The notes under the pieces are model-generated. The model was not told where the DNA came from. It did not search any database and saw only the letters and a list, made by a program, of their open reading frames with translations. Below, piece after piece: positions 35,179 to 43,764 of a DNA stretch of 46,313 nt. Source of the DNA: CALCKU01 sp964534845 (GTDB lineage: Bacteria; Pseudomonadota; Alphaproteobacteria; Caulobacterales; Maricaulaceae); assembly GCA_964534845.1 (NCBI GenBank), contig CAZHPV010000013.1:1-46313 (forward strand), given 5' to 3'. Each line of letters begins with the position of its first letter. Positions within the stretch are counted from its first letter, which is position 1. Position numbers and translations under genes: made by a program.

Positions 35179-36543
35179 ATGCGGTCATTTAAAAAAATAT
35201 TAGGTTCTGCCTTTATGGCCTTATCGGTCATTTTTTTCACGGTCTCCTCCGCCGCAGCACAATCGCTTTTACGCGATACGGAAATCGAAGAACTTCTCAA
35301 TGAATTTACGAATCCAATATTAAAAGCGGCTGGCTTAACACCGAGAGCTGTCGACTTATATCTCGTTAATGATAATAGCTTGAATGCCTTTGTGACACGG
35401 GGACAGAATATATTTCTACATTCAGGGCTTATTATGGCATCTGATACGCCGAACCAGTTAAAAGGGGTGATTGCCCATGAAGCGGGCCATATTGCAGATG
35501 GCCGTATAGCACGCAGTGACTACCAAAACCGGAGTGCCTATGGCTCTATTCTGATCGCAGCCGGCCTCGGGCTTGCAGCAATACTCGCCGGAGAGGGTTC
35601 CGCAGGAGCCCTGATCTTGGGCGGCTCTCAACAATTTGGCGCCTTGGAAGTCCTCGCCCACACACGAACAGGTGAGTCTGTTGCTGACCAATATGCCGTG
35701 CAATATCTGGAAAAAACAGGACAATCCGGAAAAGGTCTTATCCAGTTTTTTGACAAATATCGTTATCAGGAAGTTTTGTCACAAGCCCGTCGGTTCCCCT
35801 ATTTCCGGTCTCACCCCCTCTCAAGCGAACGTATTGATAATCTGCGGGAAGTTGTGGAAGAAAGCCCGTATAGTGATGCCACGGACTCAGAAGAAGACTT
35901 AAAACGCATGGAGTTAATGAAGGCGAAATTACGAGGCTTTCTGGAAGCCCCACAAATAGTGTTTTCACGCTATCCGGAAAGCGATAGTTCTGACGAGGCC
36001 CTATATGCCAGATCTGTCGCCCGGTTCAAAGCCGCTGACCTTTCAGGCGCTCTAAAGGAAATAGAGACTTTAATTGGCCGTTACCCCGAAAATCCATATT
36101 ATCACGAATTGAAGGCGCAGATACTTTATGAAAGTGGAAAAGGGCCTGAGTCCTTGCCCTCAATAACGGAGGCCTTACGCCTAAAACCAGATGCGCCTTT
36201 ACTGCAGATTGCAAAAGCTCAAGCCCTGATCGAGATTGCCGACACCGAAAATCTAGATCTTGCAATAGAGCTATTAAAATCAGCCCTACAAAAAGAAAAT
36301 ACAAGCGGGACAGCTTGGTACTTACTTGCACAGGCTTACGGAAAACAAAACAAGGAGCCTCTGGCAAAATACGCTACGGCTGAACAGGCTTACGCTATTG
36401 GCGATTATCAACGCGCGCGGTCTTTTGCTAAACGCGCACAAACTGATTTACCAAGAGCGTTGCCGCAATGGCGAAGGGCGAGCGATATTATCGTTATATC
36501 AGATAGCCAACTCTCCAAACGCGGCCGTCGTCGGCGTCCCTAG
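35179..36543 (+). CDS. M48 family metalloprotease with TPR-like repeats (BepA-like)
   Basis: A 454-residue exported protein: signal peptide about 1-28 (ending SAAAQ), an M48 domain with zinc motif HEAGH at 100-104 and the third ligand in TRTGESVADQYAVQYL, a Gly-rich segment between, and a C-terminal half of TPR-like helix pairs (about 270-430). The layout matches BepA/YfgC, a periplasmic protease and chaperone that monitors outer-membrane protein and LPS-transporter assembly. AAGG lies 9 bases before the ATG. A DsbA-like lipoprotein gene follows, fitting a shared envelope-quality role. Confidence 0.9.
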   Translation: MRSFKKILGSAFMALSVIFFTVSSAAAQSLLRDTEIEELLNEFTNPILKAAGLTPRAVDLYLVNDNSLNAFVTRGQNIFLHSGLIMASDTPNQLKGVIAHEAGHIADGRIARSDYQNRSAYGSILIAAGLGLAAILAGEGSAGALILGGSQQFGALEVLAHTRTGESVADQYAVQYLEKTGQSGKGLIQFFDKYRYQEVLSQARRFPYFRSHPLSSERIDNLREVVEESPYSDATDSEEDLKRMELMKAKLRGFLEAPQIVFSRYPESDSSDEALYARSVARFKAADLSGALKEIETLIGRYPENPYYHELKAQILYESGKGPESLPSITEALRLKPDAPLLQIAKAQALIEIADTENLDLAIELLKSALQKENTSGTAWYLLAQAYGKQNKEPLAKYATAEQAYAIGDYQRARSFAKRAQTDLPRALPQWRRASDIIVISDSQLSKRGRRRRP

Positions 36544-36689
36544 TTTAAAATCGGCTTTATTCGGATCTTTTAACCCTTTTTAAAACGTAATTTTATTTAA
36601 ATAACTTGATTTACGCACAAGGGCTTATAGCCTGACGAAAACAAACAGCGCATAGCATGGCGTGATTACCTATGCTGCATGGAGACTTT

Positions 36690-37433
36690 ATGCGATCCCT
36701 AATAACTACCGCCCTCTTCTTATCATTCACCTCGCTTTCAGGATGCGCGCAGGCCGGACAACCCACCACAGCTGATCGGGCTGAGATTGAACAGATAATC
36801 AAATCATACCTTTTAGAGAACCCTGAAGTTATTGGCGAGGCCTTACAAGAACTCGAAAAGAAGGAGCAATTAGCCGTCGTTAAGGAAAATGAAGACGCCA
36901 TCAAAAGATACGCCAAGGACCTTAAAAACGACGGCCGGGATGCTTCAATCGGACCTGCGAATGCCAAAGTCACCATTGTCGAGTTTTTTGATTATAATTG
37001 CGGATATTGTAAATTATCCACGCGTTGGATTGGAGAGGTCATTAAGAAACATCCGGAAGATGTCCGGGTTGTTTTCAAAGAGCTGCCCATTCTGGATAGC
37101 AAGACAAAAACATCGCGCTTGGCGTCAAAAGCGGCTTTGGCGTCAGATCGGCAAGGCAAGTATAAAGAGATGCATTTTGCGCTCATGGCCGAACGCGGAC
37201 TATCCGCAGACCGCATTAATCAGATTGCAAAGGACAACGGCATTGATGTCACAAAAATGCAGGCTGATATGAAGGATAACAAATTAGAGAAACAGCTCGA
37301 AGATACTTTGGATCTCGCCGCGAGGATACCGGCTCTGACTGGGACACCCTTTTTCATCATTAATGATAAATTTGTTCCAGGCGCAAGTAGTGCGGCTTTG
37401 CAACAGACCTTGGACGAAGCCTTAAAAAGCTAA
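36690..37433 (+). CDS. DsbA-like thioredoxin-fold lipoprotein
   Basis: A 247-residue protein. The start at 36690 follows GGAGA; an ATG six codons upstream is less likely. The signal ends in the lipobox LSGC (Cys19), indicating a lipid-anchored envelope protein. An N-terminal helix pair (about 30-60) precedes a DsbA-type domain with the active site C104-G-Y-C107 and the cis-Pro loop GTPFFIIND. The N-terminal extension plus CGYC is like ScsC/BdbD-type thiol oxidoreductases, some of which are disulfide isomerases. No DsbB partner is adjacent. Oxidase or isomerase role is undecided. Confidence 0.85.
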   Translation: MRSLITTALFLSFTSLSGCAQAGQPTTADRAEIEQIIKSYLLENPEVIGEALQELEKKEQLAVVKENEDAIKRYAKDLKNDGRDASIGPANAKVTIVEFFDYNCGYCKLSTRWIGEVIKKHPEDVRVVFKELPILDSKTKTSRLASKAALASDRQGKYKEMHFALMAERGLSADRINQIAKDNGIDVTKMQADMKDNKLEKQLEDTLDLAARIPALTGTPFFIINDKFVPGASSAALQQTLDEALKS

Positions 37434-37480
37434 AACCGCACTCACCACATTATACCGACCTGTGAGTTTGAGGGTAGGCT

Positions 37481-38344
37481 TTAGTACCTTGAGAGATCAA
37501 ATTTCCGCGTCAGGCTAATATTCGAAAATATGCCGTTTCGGCTACCATCGACCGCATTAATTATCGGACTATCAAGACTATCTTCGACAAATCGGCGATA
37601 TGAGAAACTTGCACTTGCCTGCCATTGACCAATATCGACCCAGCCCACAGCATTAAACGAATATCCGTAAATACCCGATCCGATTGAAAAACTATCCAAG
37701 CCTGTAATAGCCGCTTGTTCAGGCGTTATCCCAAAAAAGCTTTGATTGTGTTCACTATCTGCCCAGTTCAGGCTAACGGAAGGTTGAATAACAAAATTAC
37801 CCAAAGGTAATTGGGTACCCACTGAAGCATCTAAAACAAAACCGTCATGTCCGCCAATAATATCTTGTCCAGCATTGACCCTTACACCCACGGGACCATA
37901 GCTCGCCCGAACAAATCCACCGGTTACCAAGCTGCCATCAATATCTTCCAGCCCTGTCAATGTCTCACTATCATCAGAATCGCGGCCAAATTGATATCCC
38001 GCGCGGGGCCCCAAGCGTAAAGACCAACTCCCCAGACCTTCACCACCGCCAATATCCACCAAATCATAACTCAACGCTAATGCCGCAAAATCAAACCCCT
38101 TGAAATTATAGACGCTCAGATTGGGTAGCACCCGGAATTCTTCATCGGCAGACCCGAGATATTCCGAGTTATAAAGAACTGTGCCGCCGAAATAAGCAAC
38201 GGCCGCATCCGGATCATTTGCATTACCCAACACAGCATCAGAAGGCGCATCTTGCGCAAGAGCAAGGCCCGGACATAAGCATAATGCAGCCAGACCAGCG
38301 CGGCTTATAGAAAAAAGATTATCGGTCACAAAGCGTATCAGCAT
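37481..38344 (-). CDS. MipA/OmpV family outer-membrane protein
   Basis: A 287-residue outer-membrane beta-barrel. The start at 38344 follows AAGGA and gives a good signal peptide ending LALAQDA; a longer frame starting at 38383 would disturb it. The mature part begins with AYFGGTVLYNSEYLGSADEEFRVLPNLSVYNFKGF, typical of MipA/OmpV, continues with alternating strands, and ends in a barrel-type strand with terminal aromatic (FDLSRY). E. coli MipA scaffolds a murein synthase with a lytic enzyme; for most family members the role is not known. It appears monocistronic and converges on the DsbA-like gene. Confidence 0.85.
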   Translation of the reverse strand: MLIRFVTDNLFSISRAGLAALCLCPGLALAQDAPSDAVLGNANDPDAAVAYFGGTVLYNSEYLGSADEEFRVLPNLSVYNFKGFDFAALALSYDLVDIGGGEGLGSWSLRLGPRAGYQFGRDSDDSETLTGLEDIDGSLVTGGFVRASYGPVGVRVNAGQDIIGGHDGFVLDASVGTQLPLGNFVIQPSVSLNWADSEHNQSFFGITPEQAAITGLDSFSIGSGIYGYSFNAVGWVDIGQWQASASFSYRRFVEDSLDSPIINAVDGSRNGIFSNISLTRKFDLSRY

Positions 38345-38427
38345 ATAGTCCTTATATACTATTCTTGCGTCAGTTCGATACAAATTTTGTTAATTTTACG
38401 CATCATAGATATGATGTGACCACGGGA

Positions 38428-38817
38428 CTAGCCGTGTTTTAGTTTATTAATTCTCTGGCGGTATTCCCACCGCTTGATCTCGGCGATAACGCGTGAGGTC
38501 CGAAATTCAATGTTCTGTACCGCAATATCGCGCAATCCCGGACGATTACGCTCACCAATGAGCGCTTCAGCATCTTCGCACAGCTTAGCCAGTGCCAGCG
38601 CCCCGACCGCATAGGCAGCGCCCTTCAAGGAATGTGTTACCGATTCCCAGCTTTCATCATCGGTATCAACAATAAGCGCCCGCCCCCACATTTCCACCTG
38701 ATGTTGAAACAAACCGAAAAGTTCTGCGGTCAGCTCAATATCCCCTCCAATATATCGATTGAGGTGATTAAAATCTATTTCAATTTGCGAGTCAGTCATC
38801 CCAAACTCTTCGGGCAT
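38428..38817 (-). CDS. Single-domain Hpt phosphotransfer protein
   Basis: A 129-residue helical protein with an Hpt signature: phospho-accepting His62 in THSLKGAAYAVGA, preceded by an acidic helix and followed by LAKLCEDAEAL. It has no kinase or receiver domain. Hpt proteins pass phosphate from hybrid kinases to response regulators, and stalked alphaproteobacteria use free Hpt proteins (such as ShpA) in developmental relays. No kinase or regulator gene lies nearby, so the partners are unknown. The start could be 38817 or six codons later (38799), where a GAAGAG sequence sits upstream. Confidence 0.82.
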   Translation of the reverse strand: MPEEFGMTDSQIEIDFNHLNRYIGGDIELTAELFGLFQHQVEMWGRALIVDTDDESWESVTHSLKGAAYAVGALALAKLCEDAEALIGERNRPGLRDIAVQNIEFRTSRVIAEIKRWEYRQRINKLKHG

Positions 38818-38907
38818 AAGTATTAACCGAAAATGAACAAAGCTTTCAGCACGACTTCAAATCCGATTTGCTAAAGATGATCTTGTCGCTAAACAAAGGA
38901 GTTTCCC

Positions 38908-39579
38908 ATGACACTATTATCTTTAACCAAAACCTTGCTAGCGGCTGGTGCATTAACCGTACTCGCCGCCGCCCCCGCAGCCCATGCCGTCGAGAAATCA
39001 AGCACCAAAGCGCGTTTTTCGAATGCATCGGCCAAATTCGACGCGCGTAAAAGCAATGTTCGAAACCGGGTTACACGAAATAATCGCAGCTTAACCAGCA
39101 CTCGCGGCTTAACGAATAACCGTAGCTTAACCAGCACCCGCAGTTTAACGAATAACCGTGGCTTAACCAGCAACCGCAGGATTAGTAATAATCGTACGAT
39201 TGGTAGCACACGGAATCTTCGGAACAATCGGTCTATTGTATCGGTTAATAATTTCGGGCTTAGTTCTGGTTTTAACACATTTGGATCAAGCCGGTTTAGT
39301 TCCTTTGGTAGCCCTTATCGCAGCGCCATCGGGATCAGCTTTAACTTCGGTTCGCCCAGCTATTCTGGCTATCGTTGGGGATCAAGCCCCTACGGCTTTT
39401 ATAATTCGGGTTTCGGATCCTTTAGCAGTTACAAACGCTCTACGGTCTGTCACAGGGTCAATCGTATCGGTTACCACCACGGATTTGAAAAGCTCATTAG
39501 TGTGATCGAATGTAAAAACCCCTATAGTGGAACCTATTTCATAAAAGGCTCTGAACGATTATTGGATGTGTATTATTAA
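38908..39579 (+). CDS. Secreted Arg/Asn/Ser-rich repeat protein of unknown function
   Basis: I do not recognise this gene. It has a strong AAGGAG ribosome site, a clear signal peptide (cut after AHA27), and a 223-residue product. Residues 58-117 consist of five decaying 12-residue units of the form NNRSLTSTRGLT, each made of two six-residue halves with Arg at position 3 and Leu/Ile at position 5. A Gly/Ser/Phe/Tyr-rich section (about 118-175) follows, then a compact C-terminal part with two cysteines (C181, C202) that could form a disulfide. The mature N-terminal half is very basic. It could be a matrix, surface-layer-like or nucleic-acid-binding secreted protein; none of these is proven. It ends at a strong terminator. 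Confidence 0.75.
   Translation: MTLLSLTKTLLAAGALTVLAAAPAAHAVEKSSTKARFSNASAKFDARKSNVRNRVTRNNRSLTSTRGLTNNRSLTSTRSLTNNRGLTSNRRISNNRTIGSTRNLRNNRSIVSVNNFGLSSGFNTFGSSRFSSFGSPYRSAIGISFNFGSPSYSGYRWGSSPYGFYNSGFGSFSSYKRSTVCHRVNRIGYHHGFEKLISVIECKNPYSGTYFIKGSERLLDVYY
39079..39222 (+). repeat. 36-bp in-frame tandem repeat inside the secreted repeat gene
   Basis: Four 36-base units start at 39079, 39115, 39151 and 39187, with a partial fifth from 39223. The first three are nearly identical (pattern AATAAYCGYRGCTTAACCAGC plus a second half); the fourth keeps only the protein pattern. Each unit encodes 12 residues, so copy-number change would keep the frame. Confidence 0.85.
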
Positions 39580-39606
39580 TCACAGCCTACATATCTAAAT
39601 TTGCTG

Positions 39607-39632
39607 AAACCGCCCTAATGGGCGGTTTTTTA
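39607..39632 (+). terminator. Rho-independent terminator after the secreted repeat gene
   Basis: ACCGCCC (39609-39615), loop TAAT, GGGCGGT (39620-39626), followed at once by a run of six T. It lies 28 bases past the stop codon. This is the clearest intrinsic terminator in the window. Confidence 0.9.
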
Positions 39633-39699
39633 TTAAACTTGTATAAACCCCGAGAGAATAAGGATTGAGACGATATACCCTTTAGAAAGCGCCGAACAA

Positions 39700-40845
39700 A
39701 TGACTCCGTCTCAAGCCTATTATGACCAAACGCAAATGGGTGAAAGCCGCTGGTGGAGCTGGATTGTAGGCTTCTGGTTTACAATTATTGCCTGGATTAT
39801 CGGGCAGAGCGTTCTGACAGCGCCTATACCCGATATAGCCGCTAAAATTGACCCAGAACTCGGCACAGAATTTGACCGTGCCGGATTGGCCTTTGCAGAA
39901 AATATGGACATGATCAAGTTCTTAGGCTTGGGCTCTGGTTTAGGGGCTACTGTTATTCTTGGCTCCATATTCTGGCTGACCAACCGGAACACAAAAGGCC
40001 GCACACGCTCAGTCTTTGGCGTTCTCACAGGCATTATGATCGCCTTAAGTGTCATCTTGGCCATCCTTATCGCGCCCATGACAGGTACTACCGAGCTTAA
40101 TAGTCTTATGCAGAAGATGATCAGCGTTAGCGCCCAAAACTATATGCTCATGCTCTTGACATTTCCGGCTTTGTTAGTGGGCTTATATCTCGTTCAGAAA
40201 TTTATCCATAAGCGTACAATTTTAAGCCTGCATACGGCTGCGCGTAAATTTCGTTGGCACCGTCTTTTGCAGGCCGTGATAATTACCTTCATAATCTATA
40301 CCGCCACCTCATTGATCGGCCATGTTACGGGCCTATCAAAATTGCGCTTCACATTTGACAGCACACGTTTCTTTCAGTTTGCACTCGTCTCTCTTTTATT
40401 TATTCCCTTACAATCAGCAACCGAAGAGATCATGTTGCGAGGCTATCTCAATCAGGGCTTTGTGAGTGTTTTTAAAAATAAATGGCTGGCCTATATTCTA
40501 ACGAGTTTTCTTTTTATGGCCCTACATCTGTCCAATCCGGAAGCCGTTAAAGCCGCCAGTGAGAGCCCCCTCATCTATTACATCACGATGAGTAGTTACT
40601 TTCTCTTTGGATTTTTAATGTGCCTTGTCATTGAAATTGACGGAGGGTTAGAGGCTGCCATTGGTATTCACGCGGCCAATAATCTCTTTGCAGCTATATT
40701 TGTGAATTATGAAAATTCCGCCCTGCCCACACCGTCCGTCTTCTTGGCCAAATTAAATCCAGCCTTAGATTTACCAATAGGCATGGCTGCACTCAGTCTG
40801 GCCTGTTTTGCGATCTATAAAACCCGAAAACCCCTAGCCCCATAA
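39700..40845 (+). CDS. CPBP family intramembrane metalloprotease
   Basis: A 381-residue multi-pass protein with about eight membrane helices. The CPBP (CAAX protease/bacteriocin-processing) motifs are in order: E242-E243-x-x-x-R247 (TEEIMLRGYL), H276 (ALHLSNPE) and H324 (GIHAANN). These glutamyl intramembrane proteases cleave prenylated or bacteriocin-like substrates; most bacterial members have no known target. No bacteriocin or immunity gene is adjacent. The ribosome site is weak, and a second in-frame ATG 12 codons on is possible. It ends ten bases before a convergent gene. Confidence 0.88.
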   Translation: MTPSQAYYDQTQMGESRWWSWIVGFWFTIIAWIIGQSVLTAPIPDIAAKIDPELGTEFDRAGLAFAENMDMIKFLGLGSGLGATVILGSIFWLTNRNTKGRTRSVFGVLTGIMIALSVILAILIAPMTGTTELNSLMQKMISVSAQNYMLMLLTFPALLVGLYLVQKFIHKRTILSLHTAARKFRWHRLLQAVIITFIIYTATSLIGHVTGLSKLRFTFDSTRFFQFALVSLLFIPLQSATEEIMLRGYLNQGFVSVFKNKWLAYILTSFLFMALHLSNPEAVKAASESPLIYYITMSSYFLFGFLMCLVIEIDGGLEAAIGIHAANNLFAAIFVNYENSALPTPSVFLAKLNPALDLPIGMAALSLACFAIYKTRKPLAP

Positions 40846-40854
40846 AGGCACGTC

Positions 40855-41115
40855 TTACCGTAAAATACGGCGACCCTTTGGCGTTAAACGACAAACCTGC
40901 CAATCCGGTTTTAAGGGATTTGAAAACCAGCGTTCCGCCAAGCCTTTATCGAGGCAGGCGCGAATGATTTGATCTTTAATGCGCTGCCCATTACGGTCAA
41001 ACAGAGGTAATTTACCACCCTCTTGGCTTTTTGCCATGCGCAAATAAGCCCGTTCTTGATCCGAGATATGGACGCGCACGCGCCGTTTTACAGACTCCAC
41101 CATGGTCAGCCCCAT
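40855..41115 (-). CDS. Small basic protein, winged-helix-like
   Basis: An 86-residue basic protein that I cannot place in a named family. It starts with an Arg/Val-rich stretch (VKRRVRVHISDQERAYL) and ends with a pattern like the recognition helix and wing of MarR-type winged helices (ACLDKGLAERWFSNP, then CRLTPKGRRIL). A DNA-binding role is therefore possible. GGTGA precedes the ATG at 41115; an ATG four codons later is an alternative. It is divergent from the large coiled-coil gene across a gap of 112 bases, so it could regulate it, but this is only positional. Confidence 0.6.
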   Translation of the reverse strand: MGLTMVESVKRRVRVHISDQERAYLRMAKSQEGGKLPLFDRNGQRIKDQIIRACLDKGLAERWFSNPLKPDWQVCRLTPKGRRILR

Positions 41116-41227
41116 TTATTCACCAATAAGGCGCAAACATCTTTTGTGTAGTCGCCTTGTTAAGTGTACTTTTAGCGCAAAATATCTTATATCAGGTTAA
41201 TAGAGGGTCAGAACACGGAATCATTTT

Positions 41228-43732
41228 GTGAGCATTTTTAAAAAGATAAAAAGTATTGATCCCGAAGAGCATGAGATTATTTCATCTCTCGGCCTAAAAC
41301 CTCTCAATTTTGACGATGATGATCTCGCCGCCGAGGACGATAGTTTAGGTAGCGAGGCGAGTACAAAGGCCGAACCACTTCAGGAAATCACCCCTGAAAT
41401 AATGCCCGACGAAACTCATCCCGAAGACAATCCGACCAAAGAAGCTGTCCTGAGCAAAATTTCAAATATCGATCTCGAAGACACGACAGATAAAAACTGG
41501 GATATAGTGGATGAGAAAATCACGAAATCAGAAGACATCCTAAACCTAGATCAAGCTGAGCCCGATTCCCAAAAATCCGCAGCTATCGTAGCCGCACCGC
41601 TTGCGCGCTCGGAATGGCTTGATGCTCAACACAGACCGCAAAAAACAAAGCTTGATCCAGTCCCTGATTTTATCACGCGTGATGTCGGCTCGGGGCCGCG
41701 TTCACAAGGCAATATGGAACCCCCTTCTTTTCGGTGGACGGGTTGGGTTATCGCTTTGAGCGCCTTTTTATGGTTGATTATTTCTTCGGCCGTAATTTAT
41801 GGCTATTTTGACCTGGGATTGAACTGGAACCGCATGAAGCCAATGGAAATGGCCGGTCTGGCTTTATTGGTTTTGTTCCCTATCTTTTTTATCCTGATTT
41901 CAGGATATGCATTCAAACAACTCGCGAAAATTTCGACACAAGCGAATGAACTGGCTCAAGCGGCCCAAGACCTATCGCAACCCGACGTAAGCGTAGTCAG
42001 TAAAACTGCGATTATGAGCGCCGCCGTAAAACAGGAAATAGAGCGTGTAGATAGTCAAATCGACGTCTCTCTCTCCCGCATGCGTACACTGGAAGCCACA
42101 CTTAAAAATCAAACTGACAGCATTGCGACAACCTATAATCATACGGATAATGTCGCTGAAAAAATTGCCCAATCCCTGAGTGAACAACGCGTTGGCCTCG
42201 AAAATATGGCCGATATTTTTGATGACCGCATGGCCGCTCTTAATCGGGCCTTAAAATCTCAGTTAAACGGCCTTGAATCCGCTTCAAATCTTTCAGAGCA
42301 GAAAATAGATGAAGCCCGTATCGGGATAGAAGGAGCCTCCGCTAAAGTGAGTGCTGCTGCCGATTTTTTGCGCGCGCAGTCGTTGGAGGTTACATCCTCC
42401 ATAGTCGATAACAATTCTGAAATCGAAAGACTTGGCCTGCTTACCACGGAGCGCGCAACAGAATTAGAAAAAATCTATGCGAAATACGCAACTGAAATTA
42501 CTGAGATGATCGAGAGCCTTAGGGATGAACAAGAAAACCTCGGATTGACCCTAGAAACCCGCTTAAAAAATATGCGGGACGTGGCTTTATCAGCCAAAAC
42601 CAGCGCCGAAAGTCTGACCAAGGCCAGCCTTTCAGGGCAACAAACCGTAACCGCCTTAGCCGATGCGGCTCGCCTTACTGACAGCGCCGTAAAACAAAGA
42701 TTTGCGGAAATGGAAGACATGGTGAAATATTCAAATGCCAAAGCCGAAAGCCTGAGCCAAAGCGCGACGCGGCGCGTTCAAACAAGTCTAGCCAATACCC
42801 GAAAAGAAATTGCCCGTATTGAAAATGACATGGCCACATTACAAACACGCTTGGACGTAAGCGCCAAAGACGGTCATCAGACCAATTTAGATAAACACAG
42901 TCAATCAATTGCGGCGAGCGCACCGGCTGGCGAGCCAGCTGAGCCTACAAAGGCATCCTCGTCAAAATCCACAGGTCGCAAAAAAACGGGACGCCTAAAA
43001 TTGAAACCCGTAGAGGAGGATTTTCCACCCGTTATACCCCCGCGAAATGCAGACATAGAAAGTCAAACGACGCCCGATGCGAATAAGGAGAACATTCCTC
43101 AATATGATGATCTGGATGCGTTAAATGATCTCGATTTAAATGTCGAGAAAGTCGACTACGATAAAGACATAAAAAAACCTGACGCTCATGCGCACCTCAC
43201 TCAGTTTAATCCAGAGCCCTCACTGGCTGAAAACTCGCTGCAAGATAAAGACCTAAGACGCGCAGGCGATAGGCCGCCGGAATTGCGCGGGCGCTCACGC
43301 TGGAACTGGCGCAACCTTATCCCTGGTACAGCAAACGATAGTGACGTATCCAATCCTCTCATGGATGCATCTCCAAATCCACGATCAGCCCATAGCAATG
43401 AATTGCAGGTCATCGCCGATCTATCGGCAATAGGATTAACACCAACCGCAATTGTCGATGATGGATGCATCATAGAGGCGACAAATGCCCGTAAGGCCAA
43501 AGGCTCTATCGCCATGAGCCAAGCCACCTCGCACCGCCTCTCTGAACCTGTTACTCATCTCCGAGAAGCCTTGGAAACCAATGCAGAATTTAAATCAGAC
43601 CTAAGAGCCTTTACCCGCCAATATCAAAACCGACTCAATGCTATTTCTAATGACCGCGAGGCTATTCGGACGAAGTTGGAGAGCGAAGCGGGACGCGCTT
43701 ATCTTCTGTGTGACGCAGCCTTAAACGGTTAG
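41228..43732 (+). CDS. Large two-TM coiled-coil protein, possibly TipN-like polarity factor
   Basis: An 834-residue protein with a GTG start (GGAA about 8 bases upstream). The first 165 residues are acidic and disordered. Two membrane helices at about 171-193 and 208-229 form a hairpin that leaves both ends in the cytoplasm. A long coiled coil runs from about 233 to 550, with many heptad-like Leu/Ala/Ile positions, followed by a disordered basic/acidic part (about 560-720) and a compact C-terminal domain (about 735-834). This layout is like that of TipN, the new-pole marker of Caulobacter. Sequence identity was not assessed, so another membrane-anchored scaffold is equally possible. Confidence 0.6.
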   Translation: MSIFKKIKSIDPEEHEIISSLGLKPLNFDDDDLAAEDDSLGSEASTKAEPLQEITPEIMPDETHPEDNPTKEAVLSKISNIDLEDTTDKNWDIVDEKITKSEDILNLDQAEPDSQKSAAIVAAPLARSEWLDAQHRPQKTKLDPVPDFITRDVGSGPRSQGNMEPPSFRWTGWVIALSAFLWLIISSAVIYGYFDLGLNWNRMKPMEMAGLALLVLFPIFFILISGYAFKQLAKISTQANELAQAAQDLSQPDVSVVSKTAIMSAAVKQEIERVDSQIDVSLSRMRTLEATLKNQTDSIATTYNHTDNVAEKIAQSLSEQRVGLENMADIFDDRMAALNRALKSQLNGLESASNLSEQKIDEARIGIEGASAKVSAAADFLRAQSLEVTSSIVDNNSEIERLGLLTTERATELEKIYAKYATEITEMIESLRDEQENLGLTLETRLKNMRDVALSAKTSAESLTKASLSGQQTVTALADAARLTDSAVKQRFAEMEDMVKYSNAKAESLSQSATRRVQTSLANTRKEIARIENDMATLQTRLDVSAKDGHQTNLDKHSQSIAASAPAGEPAEPTKASSSKSTGRKKTGRLKLKPVEEDFPPVIPPRNADIESQTTPDANKENIPQYDDLDALNDLDLNVEKVDYDKDIKKPDAHAHLTQFNPEPSLAENSLQDKDLRRAGDRPPELRGRSRWNWRNLIPGTANDSDVSNPLMDASPNPRSAHSNELQVIADLSAIGLTPTAIVDDGCIIEATNARKAKGSIAMSQATSHRLSEPVTHLREALETNAEFKSDLRAFTRQYQNRLNAISNDREAIRTKLESEAGRAYLLCDAALNG

Positions 43733-43764
43733 AACCAAACCGTATTTGACTGCGTATATTACCC

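Noticed and set aside
38401..38416. CATCAT-AGAT-ATGATG inverted repeat upstream of the MipA/OmpV gene
   Set aside because: Short, AT-rich and without a second copy; possible by chance.
38889..39278. A minus-strand frame opposite the secreted repeat gene
   Set aside because: The plus frame has the signal peptide, ribosome site and terminator. The antisense frame is a by-product of the repeat.
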